Origin: JBCDJG01 sp038748065
GTDB taxonomy: Bacteria; Pseudomonadota; Gammaproteobacteria; Pseudomonadales; Halieaceae
DNA length: 64,000 nucleotides
Direction: 5' to 3'
NCBI GenBank assembly: GCA_038748065.1
Contig: JBCDJG010000010.1
Span: 1 to 64,000 of the forward strand
Positions 31,888 through 40,615 of the stretch are shown here, one piece after another. A program made the translations under genes and the position numbers. Within the stretch, counting starts at the first letter, position 1. The number at the start of each line of letters is the position of its first letter. The notes under the pieces are model-generated. The model saw nothing but the letters and a program-made list of their open reading frames with translations. It did no database searches and was not told where the DNA came from.

Positions 31888-32757
31888 CTACCCGCCGCTG
31901 GGGTCTTTCAGGTAGCGGAAGAAGTCGCTGTCGGGCGCCAGCAGCAGCACGTCGCCCTGGCCGGTAAAGGCGTCCTGATAGGCGCGCAGGCTACGAGTAA
32001 AAGAGTAAAACTCCGGATCCTGGTTGAAGGCATCGGCATAGATGCGCGTAGCCTCGGCATCGCCGTCACCGCGAATCTGTTCAGCGTCGCGATAGGCGTT
32101 GGCGCTGATCACCGTGACCTCGCGATCCGCCGCAGCGCGAATACCCTCTGCCAGTTCCTGGCCCTGAGAGCGCAGCTCGCGGGCTTCCTTCTCACGCTCG
32201 GCGTTCATCCGCTGATACACCGACTCCGACACATCCGGTGGCAGGTCGATCTGCTTCACTCTGACGTCGACAAGTTCTACCCCCAACTCGCGCTGGGCAA
32301 CCTCGTCCAGCGCATTGGTAATGTTGATCATCAGCTCGTCACGTTCACCTGAAACCACTTCCTGTACGGTACGAACGGCCACTTCGTTGCGCAGCCCATC
32401 GTTGATACGCTGGGCCAACAGACTCATGGCGCGTGAGTCGTCGCCACTGGTCGCCGTGTAAAAAGTCGCGGTATCCGCTACGCGGAACTTGGCGTAGCTG
32501 TCGACGATCAGCGCCTTTTTCTCAAGCGTGAAGAAGCGCTCGGGCTGGCTGTCCACGGTGAGCACACGGCCGTCAAACTTGCGCACGTTATTCACGAAGG
32601 GAATCTTGATGTGCAAGCCGGGCTTGATGTCGGGGTTTACCACTTCACCGAATTGCAGCAGTACGCCGCGCTCGGTTTCCTTAATGACGTACAACGAGTT
32701 ACTGACGATAAAGGCAACGACGGCCAATAACAGAATAAAGATCGGGCTGCGTAACAT
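31888..32757 (-). CDS. hflC: HflC, modulator of FtsH protease
   Basis: Inner-membrane SPFH/prohibitin-family protein that with HflK forms a large periplasmic cage around FtsH and limits its proteolysis. The start MLRSPIFIL at 32757 is chosen because AGGAGG lies 8 nt upstream and it begins 1 nt after the hflK stop; the longer frame is inside hflK. One membrane anchor (about 4-22) is followed by the SPFH domain (RGVLLQFGEVV, FDGRVLTVDSQPERFFT) and a long coiled coil ending with RSLRAYQDAF. 289 aa, typical length. Confidence 0.95.
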   Translation of the reverse strand: MLRSPIFILLLAVVAFIVSNSLYVIKETERGVLLQFGEVVNPDIKPGLHIKIPFVNNVRKFDGRVLTVDSQPERFFTLEKKALIVDSYAKFRVADTATFYTATSGDDSRAMSLLAQRINDGLRNEVAVRTVQEVVSGERDELMINITNALDEVAQRELGVELVDVRVKQIDLPPDVSESVYQRMNAEREKEARELRSQGQELAEGIRAAADREVTVISANAYRDAEQIRGDGDAEATRIYADAFNQDPEFYSFTRSLRAYQDAFTGQGDVLLLAPDSDFFRYLKDPSGG

Positions 32758-32758
32758 A

Positions 32759-33919
32759 TCAACGACCTCCTCTACGGCTGGATGAAGCGGCGGCATCGCG
32801 ACGCAGCTGTTCGGTTACGGCATTGGTCAGCTCGCGAATGTTCGAGCTGTTGATGTCCAGGCTGCGGCTGGCGCCGCCCATGGCGCCACCCTGCGGCACG
32901 AGCTTGTCGAGCGGCAGATACATCATGTTGTTGCCACCCTCCACGTCGACCATCACCTTGGCTGAATTGCCGTAAACGGATTCGATCGCGTCGAGGTAGA
33001 GGCGCTCGCGGGTCACCTGCGGTGCCTTCGCGTACTCCGCCAACAGCTTGTTGAAGCGGTCCGCCTCACCCTCGGCGTTGGCAATGACCTGCTCCTTGTA
33101 GGCGTTGGCCTCTTCCAGCTGACGCTGGGCCTGACCGCGGGCCTCAGGCACGATACCGTTAGCATAGGCTTGCGCCTCGTCCTTCACCCGGTTTTCATCC
33201 TCTCGTGCCTTGATCACGTCGTCGAAGGCCGCCTGCACTTGCGTGGGCGGCTTCGAGTCATCAACCGTGACCTGTGACACCTGGATGCCGGTTTCGTAAT
33301 CGTTGAGGTACTCCTGCAGGCGCTGTTTCACGTCAACCGCGATCTGGGCACGACCCTCGGTCAGAACCGGGTCCATCATGGTGCCGCCGACCACATGGCG
33401 CAGCGCCGACTGGGCGGCGTGCCCCAGAGAGCGCTCCGGATCGCGCACCTTAAGCACGAAGTCTTCTGGATTGTCGATCACGTACTGAACCGTCAGCTGT
33501 ACCTCGACGATGTTCTCATCCTGGGTCAGCATGATTTCCCGTAGGCGAGCGTCCCGCACTCGGGTTGTGTTGACCTTGATAACCTCGTCGACCAGGGGCG
33601 GGTTCCACTGCAGGCCCGGCTGGTTAGTATCGAGGTATTTACCGAAGCGCAGCACCACGGCCCGCTCCTGCTCATCGATCTGGTAAAAGCCCATCAAGCC
33701 CCAAACCAGCAATGCGCCTGCCGCCACGACGCCCAAGAGCGCCATGGGAATACCCCTACTGCCACCGCCGCTACCGCCGCCGGATTTGCCGCCGAACAGG
33801 CCGCCAAAGCGCTCCTGCAGGCGCTTCAGCGCCTCGTCGAGATCGGGGGGACCCTGGTCGCCGCCGCCCCAGGGATCCCTGGGTTTGTTGTTGCCGCCGC
33901 CCGGTTCGTTCCAGGACAT
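32759..33919 (-). CDS. hflK: HflK, modulator of FtsH protease
   Basis: The 386-aa partner of HflC. A Gly/Pro-rich cytoplasmic N-terminus (MSWNEPGGGNNKPRDPWGGG) is followed by one membrane segment (about 57-77). The SPFH domain comes next (ERAVVLRFGKYLDTNQPGLQW), then a coiled-coil tail with KEQVIANAEGEADRFNKLL. It lies immediately before hflC and 97 nt after hflX. The unstructured Gly-rich N-terminus is a hallmark of HflK. Confidence 0.95.
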   Translation of the reverse strand: MSWNEPGGGNNKPRDPWGGGDQGPPDLDEALKRLQERFGGLFGGKSGGGSGGGSRGIPMALLGVVAAGALLVWGLMGFYQIDEQERAVVLRFGKYLDTNQPGLQWNPPLVDEVIKVNTTRVRDARLREIMLTQDENIVEVQLTVQYVIDNPEDFVLKVRDPERSLGHAAQSALRHVVGGTMMDPVLTEGRAQIAVDVKQRLQEYLNDYETGIQVSQVTVDDSKPPTQVQAAFDDVIKAREDENRVKDEAQAYANGIVPEARGQAQRQLEEANAYKEQVIANAEGEADRFNKLLAEYAKAPQVTRERLYLDAIESVYGNSAKVMVDVEGGNNMMYLPLDKLVPQGGAMGGASRSLDINSSNIRELTNAVTEQLRRDAAASSSRRGGR

Positions 33920-33970
33920 AAATTGAACTCCTTATCTATGGACGCGCAAGTCTATCACTTTTTCTACCGT

Positions 33971-33996
33971 GTCATGCCCGCATTCGCGGGCGTGAC
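33971..33996. repeat. REP-like hairpin between hflX and hflK
   Basis: Arms GTCATGCCCGC and GCGGGCGTGAC enclose a 4-base loop ATTC. A closely related hairpin is at 40104-40127 between amiC and tsaE, and a looser one lies at about 31857-31880 near hflC. The recurrence suggests a genome-wide palindromic repeat family. Confidence 0.65.
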
Positions 33997-34015
33997 AGAA
34001 GGGGCGCAAGCGCTC

Positions 34016-35287
34016 TTAATAAACCGGCTCCGGACCCTTCTTTGTTAATCTGTTCCAGTCAGCCCGGGGTAGCCGCACCTTCAGGGTGGCACCGCCGTCT
34101 TCGCCATAATCCTCAGATTGCACCGCTCCCAGGCTGTACAGGGCGGCCCTCAGGCTACCCTGGTCGGGGGCCAGCGCCAGCTCTTCATCGACCATGTCTT
34201 CACCGAGCAGTTCCGCGATGGCCTCGAGTAGCAGGTCGCAGCCCTCGCCCGTAGCCGCGCTCAGCCATACGCGCTCTGGCTTGCCGTTTTCGCTGCGATC
34301 TATACGCGGTGCCTGCTCCAGCAGATCGAGCTTGTTAAAGACGAATAGCTGCGGAATCTGGTCAGCCCCGATTTCCTGCAATACGTCCGCCACCTGGTAA
34401 ATATTGTCATCGCGCTCTTCGCTGGCCGCATCAATCACGTGCAGCAGCAGATCCGCTTTCAGCGTTTCCTCTAGCGTGGCTTTGAAGGCTTCGACCAGCT
34501 TATGCGGCAGGTGGGCAATAAAGCCTACCGTGTCCGCCAGGACCACCGGGCCGAGGTTATCGAGCTGCAGGCGACGAATGGTGGGATCCAGCGTGGCAAA
34601 CAGCTGATCCGCGGCGTAGACCTCAGCCTCGGTCAAACGGTTGAACAGCGTCGATTTACCCGCATTGGTGTAGCCCACCAGCGATACGGTGGGGATATCC
34701 GCGCGATCACGGGCCCGGCGGCCCTGGTCGCGCTGCTTGCGCACCTTGTCTAGGCGCGAGCTGATGGACTTGATCCGGGCGCGCAGCAGGCGTCGGTCGG
34801 TCTCGAGCTGGGTTTCACCCGGGCCTCGCAGGCCAATGCCGCCCTTCTGCCGCTCCAGGTGGGTCCAGCCGCGCACCAGCCGCGTGCTCATATGCTGTAA
34901 CTGGGCGAGTTCCACCTGCAGCTTACCCTCGTGGGTGCGGGCGCGCTGGGCAAAGATATCCAGTATCAGTCCGGTGCGGTCCAGCACGCGGCACTTCAGC
35001 TCCTGTTCCAGGTTACGTTCCTGGCTCGGGCTCAGGGCGTGATTGAACATCACGATCTCGGCCTCGTGCTGATGCACCTCGCCTCGGATCTCCTCGAGCT
35101 TGCCACTGCCCACGAAGGTGCGCGGGTGGGGGGCTTCCCGCTGGCCCATCACATAGGCAGCCGGGTCTCCTCCTGCAGAAAGCACGAGTTCTTCAAATTC
35201 CCGGGGATCTTCACGCTCCGACTCGCTGGCCAGATTGAGATGTACGAGTACGGCGCGTTCGCCCGACTCGGGTCGATCAAAAAACAA
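34016..35287 (-). CDS. hflX: Ribosome-associated GTPase HflX
   Basis: A 423-aa GTPase that splits stalled or heat-damaged ribosomes. The HflX N-domain contains GSGKLEEIRGEV and FNHALSPSQERNLE, followed by the coiled linker GGIGLRGPGETQLETDRR. The G domain shows SLVGYTNAGKSTLFNRL, DTVGFIAHLPHKLVEAF and FNKLDLL. The start is a TTG at 35287 with GAGG 6 nt upstream; it lies 56 nt after hfq. Position in the miaA-hfq-hflX-hflKC series is conserved. Confidence 0.95.
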   Translation of the reverse strand: MFFDRPESGERAVLVHLNLASESEREDPREFEELVLSAGGDPAAYVMGQREAPHPRTFVGSGKLEEIRGEVHQHEAEIVMFNHALSPSQERNLEQELKCRVLDRTGLILDIFAQRARTHEGKLQVELAQLQHMSTRLVRGWTHLERQKGGIGLRGPGETQLETDRRLLRARIKSISSRLDKVRKQRDQGRRARDRADIPTVSLVGYTNAGKSTLFNRLTEAEVYAADQLFATLDPTIRRLQLDNLGPVVLADTVGFIAHLPHKLVEAFKATLEETLKADLLLHVIDAASEERDDNIYQVADVLQEIGADQIPQLFVFNKLDLLEQAPRIDRSENGKPERVWLSAATGEGCDLLLEAIAELLGEDMVDEELALAPDQGSLRAALYSLGAVQSEDYGEDGGATLKVRLPRADWNRLTKKGPEPVY

Positions 35288-35343
35288 CGGAACCTCGGTG
35301 AAACCTCAGCTGGGGCCGCGCCAGGGCGGCCCCGCACGCAGCG

Positions 35344-35592
35344 CTAGCTATCACCGTCCTCTTCCGGTGGGTTCTGCATCGGCAGACGCACCACGCGAGA
35401 CGGTACCACGGTTGAAATGGCGTGCTTATACACCATCTGGCTCACCGTGTTTTTTAGCAATACTACGAACTGGTCGAATGATTCGATCTGGCCCTGTAGC
35501 TTGATGCCATTAACCAGGTAGATCGAGACGGGAACGCGTTCCTTACGCAAAATATTCAGGTACGGGTCTTGTAGCGTATGCCCCTTGGACAT
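35344..35592 (-). CDS. hfq: RNA chaperone Hfq
   Basis: An 82-aa Sm-like protein that forms a hexamer and pairs small RNAs with mRNAs. MSKGHTLQDPYLNILRKERV is the normal N-terminus, and Sm1 and Sm2 are KLQGQIESFDQFVVLLK and YKHAISTVVPSR. The start at 35592 is chosen over 35622 by this conserved N-terminus. The C-terminal tail is short (PMQNPPEEDGDS), as in pseudomonads rather than enterics. Confidence 0.97.
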   Translation of the reverse strand: MSKGHTLQDPYLNILRKERVPVSIYLVNGIKLQGQIESFDQFVVLLKNTVSQMVYKHAISTVVPSRVVRLPMQNPPEEDGDS

Positions 35593-35777
35593 GATACCTC
35601 TCCTCAACGTGAGCAGGCTCAACTCGAGCCGAAAAAAATCAAACTGGCCTCTGTTGGGTCGCGGAATCCACAGCCGGGTGGCTGCCCTACCGGATCCGAT
35701 CGCAACGCGGGCCCTCGTTACTACTGCTTACGAGTATAGATCATCTCAAGATCTTCACTCGTACCCAGATAGGTTGG

Positions 35778-36752
35778 TCAAGATATGGTGTCGCTGCCCA
35801 GTAATTTCAATGCCCGGGCCACCACCGTTAGCTTTTCCTCAGGTTCAGACCCGTCACTTTCCAGAACGTTCCCCTCACGATCGGTGAAAATCCACTCAAG
35901 GTCGGGCCATTTACGTAACCAGGTCAATTGTCGCTTGGCCAGCTGCCGGGTGGCCGCAATGCCGCTTTGTGCGGCCTCTGCCAGCGTGCACTCCCCCGCC
36001 AGGTGCTGCCACAGCTGCCGATAGCCCACCGCGCGAATGGCCGGCAGGTCCGCGTGCAGGTCTCCGCGCTCGTGCAGGGTGCCCACCTCCGCCAAAAACC
36101 CCGCATCCAGCATGTGCTGGAAACGCAGGGCAATTCGCTCGTGCAAAACGGCCCGATCCCAGGGGCAAATCGCCAGCTGCCGCACCTCATACCCAGCCAG
36201 CGGGCTGCCCTGCGCCTGCCGCGCGTGCCACTCGCTCATTGGCACCCCGCTGGCCCGATAGACCTCAAGAGCGCGCTCCAGGCGCTGGGAGTGATTCGGA
36301 TGAATGCGCGCAGCCGACTCCGGATCGACCTTAGCCAGTTCCGCGTGCACATGAGGCCACCCCTGCTCAGCAGCCATAGACTCGATCTCGGCCCGGATGG
36401 CCGGATCACCCGCCGGCATCTCAGCCATACCTTCCAACAGCGCCTTGAAGTACAGCATGGTGCCGCCAACGAGCAGCGGGGTCCGTCCCCGCGCCCTGAT
36501 TTCTTCGATGGCGGCAATTGCGTCTTGGACAAAATCGGCGGCGGAGTAGGCCTCTGAAGGGTCTCGAATATCAACCAAATGATGCGGGTATTCCGGTTTC
36601 GCAGAGCCGATATCCAAGCCCCGATAGACGAGGGCCTAGTCAACGGAAACCAATTCGCAGTTCTGGTAATCGGCCAGCTGAATAGCCAGGTCCGTCTTCC
36701 CTGATGCTGTCGGCCCCATCAGGCAGAATACTTTCGGCTCATCTGCAGACAT
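35778..36752 (-). pseudogene. miaA: tRNA dimethylallyltransferase MiaA with in-frame amber codon
   Basis: MiaA transfers dimethylallyl to A37 of tRNAs reading UNN codons. From ATG 36752 the frame gives MSADEPKVFCLMGPTASGKT and ELVSVD, then TAG at 36636-36638 (codon 39). It continues in the same frame with ALVYRGLDIGSAKPEYPHHL and the rest of a normal MiaA (GGTMLYFKALLEG, RIHPNHSQRLERALEVY, AVGYRQLW). In the family this codon is Ser (SVDSALVYR), so one TCG-to-TAG change explains it. The other 323 codons are intact. It is either a recent loss, a read-through case or a sequence error. Confidence 0.88.
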
Positions 36753-36780
36753 GAGTGCGACAATATGCCAGAAGGTAGGG

Positions 36781-36916
36781 CTCTGGGGCGGGGGAGTTCC
36801 CCCAGGGATGTCTGAGGCCATGGAGAGCCCACCCCGCTGTACCGGGTGTGGCCGAAGCCAAGCTGGCATGGATGCCCGCTTTAAGCGGTCCCTGGGGGAA
36901 CTCCCCCGTGCCAGAG
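36781..36916. repeat. Inverted-repeat element between mutL and miaA
   Basis: Two 28-bp arms (36781-36808 and 36889-36916) are inverted copies with 2 mismatches, separated by 80 bp. Each arm is itself nearly palindromic around GGGGGAGTTCCCCC. The whole 136-bp unit could fold as a cruciform or strong RNA hairpin. It ends 28 nt before the miaA start, so it lies in the miaA leader if transcription starts at mutL. It looks like a MITE or a palindromic repeat element. No ORF is inside. Confidence 0.75.
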
Positions 36917-36937
36917 ACCGGCGAGTAGAGAATAATC

Positions 36938-38746
36938 CTATCTACCTCTGAGAAAGAGCTTATCCAACTCATCTAAGGACAGCTGCGTCCAGGTTGGGCG
37001 GCCGTGATTGCATTGGCCGGAGCGTTCGGTTTCCTCCATATCTCTTAGCAGTGCATTCATCTCGGGGATCGTCAGTCGGCGGTTGGCTCTGACGCTGCCA
37101 TGGCAGGCCATGGTCGAAAGGATTTCGTTCTGGTGCGCCTGAATGCGCTCTGAGGTGCCGTATTCGATCAGGTCGGCCAGTACGTCGCGCAGAAGCAGTT
37201 CCACGTCTGAGTCGCGCAGGCTGACGGGAATCTGACGGATCACCAGGCTTTCTTCGCCCGCGACATCGACGGCGAGTCCCAGCGATTCGAAAAGCGCCGA
37301 ATGTTCGCTGGCCACCTGCACCTCCTTCTGACTGACGGCTATCGACTGCGGTACCAGCAAGGGCTGGCTCTGGATGCTGCCTTCGTCCCGAGCCTGCTTG
37401 AGGCGCTCGTAGGTAATGCGTTCGTGGGCGGCGTGCATGTCGACAAGGATGAGGCCTTCGGCGTTTTCGGCGAGGATATAGATGCCTTTGAGCTGCGCCA
37501 GCGCGTAGCCCAGGGGTGGGGGCTCTTCGTCAGTGTCCTGTGCTGGCAGCGGGTGTACGCGGGCGTAGGCCTGCATGGTGGACTGGGTCATCATGGGGGT
37601 CAAGGCCGAGGACGTTGGAGCCCGCGCAGCTGGCGCGCCCCAGCTCAGCGCTCCCTGCTCGGCGATCTCGCCGGTTTCGCGATTAACGGCCAGGCCCTCT
37701 TCCAGCGGCTGGTGCTGGGTGGGCGCGGTGGCGGCTTCCGGGCGCACGTCGGCCAGCGCCTTATGCAGTGTGCTGAAGATGAAGTTGTGTACTTCGCGGC
37801 CATCGCGGAAGCGGACTTCGTGCTTGGTGGGGTGCACGTTGACATCGACCTGGGCGGGGTCGAGCTCGAGGTAGAGCACGAAGGCGGGGTGGCGGCCGTG
37901 GTAGAGCACATCGCGGTAGGCCTGGCGTACGGCGTGGGCCACGAGCCTGTCGCGGATAACGCGGCCATTCACGAAAAAATACTGCAGGTCAGCCTGGGAG
38001 CGCGAGAAGGTCGGCAGGCCAACCCAGCCCCAGAGTTTCAGGCCCGGCACTTCGCGTTCAATATACAGGGCCTGTTCCATAAAGGCGGGGCCGCACACGC
38101 TCGCCACCCGGCGCTGCATTTCAGCCTCACTGCTGCCGGGCCTGATGTTGTGGATCACGCGCTGGTTGTGGCGCAGACTGAAGGCGACGTCGAAGCGGCT
38201 CAAGGCAAGGCGCTTGACCACCTCCTCAAGATGGCCGAATTCGGTTTTTTCGGTGCGCAGGAATTTGCGTCGGGCCGGTGTATTGAAGAACAGGTCGCGT
38301 ACTTCTACCGTGGTCCCCTGGGGATGGGGCGCCGGCTTCAGCGTCACCGCCATCTCGCGGCCCTCGCAGTGGGCGGCGGTGCCCTCACTGCCGCTTTCAC
38401 GGGCGTTGGTCGTCAGGGTCAAGCGGCTGACGGAACCAATACTGGCCAGCGCCTCGCCACGAAAACCGAGGCTGCCCACCCGCTCCAGATCATCCAGCGT
38501 CTCGATCTTGCTGGTCGCGTGCCGCGCCAGAGCCAGCGGCAGGTCGTCAGGCTCCATACCCGCGCCATTGTCGCGGATGCGAATCAGCTTACTGCCGCCG
38601 GCCTCCACCTCTACTTCCACGCGGGTGGCGCCGGCATCGAGGCAGTTTTCCAGCACTTCTTTCACCACCGACGCGGGGCGCTCCACCACCTCTCCGGCGG
38701 CTATCTGGTTGGCCAGGCGGGTATCCAGGCGTTGGATGCGGCTCAT
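36938..38746 (-). CDS. mutL: DNA mismatch repair protein MutL
   Basis: A 602-aa GHKL ATPase of mismatch repair. N-terminal motifs are NQIAAGEVVERPASVVKEVL (about 13-32), RIRDNGAGM and GFRGEALASIGSVSRL. The C-terminal dimerisation domain holds DMHAAHERITYE, which fits the endonuclease motif DMHA-x2-E-x4-E of MutL proteins in bacteria without MutH. So this MutL probably nicks DNA itself. The LVRAH-type motif (GSVRANRRL) and the late QCNHGRPT are present. It lies 16 nt after amiC. Confidence 0.95.
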   Translation of the reverse strand: MSRIQRLDTRLANQIAAGEVVERPASVVKEVLENCLDAGATRVEVEVEAGGSKLIRIRDNGAGMEPDDLPLALARHATSKIETLDDLERVGSLGFRGEALASIGSVSRLTLTTNARESGSEGTAAHCEGREMAVTLKPAPHPQGTTVEVRDLFFNTPARRKFLRTEKTEFGHLEEVVKRLALSRFDVAFSLRHNQRVIHNIRPGSSEAEMQRRVASVCGPAFMEQALYIEREVPGLKLWGWVGLPTFSRSQADLQYFFVNGRVIRDRLVAHAVRQAYRDVLYHGRHPAFVLYLELDPAQVDVNVHPTKHEVRFRDGREVHNFIFSTLHKALADVRPEAATAPTQHQPLEEGLAVNRETGEIAEQGALSWGAPAARAPTSSALTPMMTQSTMQAYARVHPLPAQDTDEEPPPLGYALAQLKGIYILAENAEGLILVDMHAAHERITYERLKQARDEGSIQSQPLLVPQSIAVSQKEVQVASEHSALFESLGLAVDVAGEESLVIRQIPVSLRDSDVELLLRDVLADLIEYGTSERIQAHQNEILSTMACHGSVRANRRLTIPEMNALLRDMEETERSGQCNHGRPTWTQLSLDELDKLFLRGR

Positions 38747-38762
38747 GGTGCTTGGGGCGGTC

Positions 38763-40067
38763 TCAACTTGTGGGAATAATCAGTTTTTGACCAACGAGAA
38801 TGCGTGAGCCGCTGATACCGTTACGGTTTTTCAGGGAGGCGACCGAAACATTAAAACGCTGGGCGATGTCGGACAGTGTATCACCGCTGGCGATGGTGTA
38901 CTGCGTGCCGCCCTGCTGATTCTGCCAGGCGACCAGGGTGCCCGAAGGCGGGTGGCTGAGGAACCAGTCGCGGATGCCCGCGTGAATCTGGCGCGCCATT
39001 TTCTTCTGATAGCTGGCGGTGGCCAACTTGCGCGCTTCGCCCGGGTTGGAGATAAAGCCGGTCTCCACCAGAATGGATGGAATGTCCGGCGATTTCAGCA
39101 CCGCAAAGCCCGCCTGTTCCACCCGTTTCTTGTGCAGGTGGGCGATGGTGTCCATGCGCCGCAGCACCCCATCACCGAGGCTGAGGGAGGTATCGAGGGT
39201 AGAGGTCATCGACAGGTCAGCGAGCACGCCGGCAAGCATATCGTCCTTGTCTGACAGCCTTACGCCACCGACCAGATCAGCCGCATTCTCACGCTGGGCG
39301 AGGTAGCGCGCGGCGGTAGAGGTCGCGCCAGACAGCGACAGCGCGTACACCGAGGCCCCATGTGCCTCCTTGCGTGTGAAGGCATCGGCGTGAATCGACA
39401 CGAACAGGTCCGCCTGGGCCTTGCGCGCCAGGTCTCTGCGCCCCTTCAGGCTGATGTAGTAATCGCCGGTTCGAATCAGGACCGCATCAAAGCCCACCTC
39501 GGCGTCGACCAGCCGGTGCAATTCCCGTGCGATGGCAAGCACCACTTTCTTCTCGCGCACGCCGCCAGGGCCAAGCGCACCGGGGTCCTCGCCGCCGTGA
39601 CCGGCATCAATGGCAATGACGATGTCGCGTTTACTGCTCTGTGCCGCGCTCTTTTTCACGGCGGGCTGGCTGCTCGATGCGCGGCGGTCGTAAAGATCCA
39701 GCACCAGTCGATCACCGGCCTGGGCGTTGGCCTTGAGCGCAAAGGAGCGAGGATCGACCCGCTCTTTCATGTCGAGCACCAGGCGCAGGTCGTCTCCCTC
39801 GCGTACGCCGGAGCGAATGCGCGCTACCGGCGTATCAGTAAGTGAGAGGTCATCGATTGACGACTTGAGGGTGGTATCTTCGACATCAACCACGATGCGG
39901 GTCGGGTTATCGAGTACGATCAGCTTGTGTTCGGCGGGGCCGGTGAGATCAAACACCAGGCGAGTGTGGTCGGGGGCGCGCCACAGGCGCACGTCGTGAA
40001 CCTCCGCAGCCTGTGCGGACGCTGCCAGCAAACTCAGGATCGCCCCGATCCAGATTGCCCTGCCCAT
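38763..40067 (-). CDS. amiC: N-acetylmuramoyl-L-alanine amidase (AmiC/AmiB-type)
   Basis: A 434-aa periplasmic zinc amidase that cuts the stem peptide from MurNAc during cell separation. A signal peptide (1-20) and an AMIN domain (about 22-115) precede the Amidase_3 domain: VIAIDAGHGGEDPGALG (first Zn His), VREKKVVLAIAREL (Glu), FVSIHADAF (His) and ILVETGFISNPGEA (catalytic Glu). A C-terminal LysM (YTIASGDTLSDIAQRFNV) binds peptidoglycan. AmiC-type enzymes in enterics lack LysM; AmiB and pseudomonad enzymes have it, so the symbol is approximate. Confidence 0.93.
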   Translation of the reverse strand: MGRAIWIGAILSLLAASAQAAEVHDVRLWRAPDHTRLVFDLTGPAEHKLIVLDNPTRIVVDVEDTTLKSSIDDLSLTDTPVARIRSGVREGDDLRLVLDMKERVDPRSFALKANAQAGDRLVLDLYDRRASSSQPAVKKSAAQSSKRDIVIAIDAGHGGEDPGALGPGGVREKKVVLAIARELHRLVDAEVGFDAVLIRTGDYYISLKGRRDLARKAQADLFVSIHADAFTRKEAHGASVYALSLSGATSTAARYLAQRENAADLVGGVRLSDKDDMLAGVLADLSMTSTLDTSLSLGDGVLRRMDTIAHLHKKRVEQAGFAVLKSPDIPSILVETGFISNPGEARKLATASYQKKMARQIHAGIRDWFLSHPPSGTLVAWQNQQGGTQYTIASGDTLSDIAQRFNVSVASLKNRNGISGSRILVGQKLIIPTS

Positions 40068-40103
40068 ATCACTCCTCGCGGACTGGTATGAGACCTACCG
40101 AGC

Positions 40104-40127
40104 CACGCCCGCCTGTGCGGGCATGAC
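40104..40127. repeat. REP-like hairpin between tsaE and amiC
   Basis: GCCCGC and GCGGGC arms around a 4-base loop, flanked by CAC and ATGAC. It is the same palindromic core as at 33971-33996 in the opposite orientation. Confidence 0.6.
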
Positions 40128-40138
40128 GGTCGGATGCA

Positions 40139-40615
40139 TTACTGCACAGCGCTGTTCAGCACTTCCCGTCCCAAATCCGTCAACGCCTGCCAGTGCAGGC
40201 GCCGTCCCCTGTTATCGGGTGCTATGTTAATCACTATATCGGCCCGGGGCAAAACCCCCGCGCCGCGCTCCGGCCACTCCACCAGGCACACGCTGGTGCT
40301 GTCAAAGTAATCGCGGATACCCATGAACTCGAGTTCCTCCGCGTCGCCCAATCGATAGAGATCGAAGTGGTAGACCTTGAGTTCCCCAAAGGCATAGGGC
40401 TCGACCAGCGTATAGGTTGGGCTCTTCACTGCGCCGCCATGCCCCAGCGCCCGCAGCAGCCCCCGCGAAAAGGTTGTTTTACCCATGCCGAGCTCCCCCT
40501 GCAGGTAGACCACGAGGCCCGGCCGCAGCGCGGTGGCCAGACGCTGGCCAGCCGCTACCATGGCGCCCTCGTCGGGCAGAAACTCAGACGGTAACTCGCT
40601 CTGGGAGGCGCTCAT
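40139..40615 (-). CDS. tsaE: tRNA threonylcarbamoyladenosine biosynthesis ATPase TsaE
   Basis: A 158-aa P-loop ATPase needed with TsaB, TsaD and TsaC for t6A37 in ANN-reading tRNAs. Walker A is GELGMGKTTFSRGLLRALG (about 40-58), followed by SPTYTLVEPY and the Asp/Arg stretch VYHFDLYRL. LVEWPERG is the conserved TsaE C-terminal motif. It overlaps the nnr stop by 4 nt (ATGA) and precedes amiC. Confidence 0.95.
   Translation of the reverse strand: MSASQSELPSEFLPDEGAMVAAGQRLATALRPGLVVYLQGELGMGKTTFSRGLLRALGHGGAVKSPTYTLVEPYAFGELKVYHFDLYRLGDAEELEFMGIRDYFDSTSVCLVEWPERGAGVLPRADIVINIAPDNRGRRLHWQALTDLGREVLNSAVQ

Noticed and set aside
36636..36638. Genome-wide TAG recoding as explanation for miaA and brnT
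   Set aside because: TAG ends at least one intact gene in the window (the lasso kinase), so TAG is a normal stop.
37301..38779. 492-aa open frame on the plus strand opposite mutL
   Set aside because: It lies entirely antisense to a full-length MutL with all motifs. Long antisense frames are common in high-GC genes, and it has no recognisable domain.
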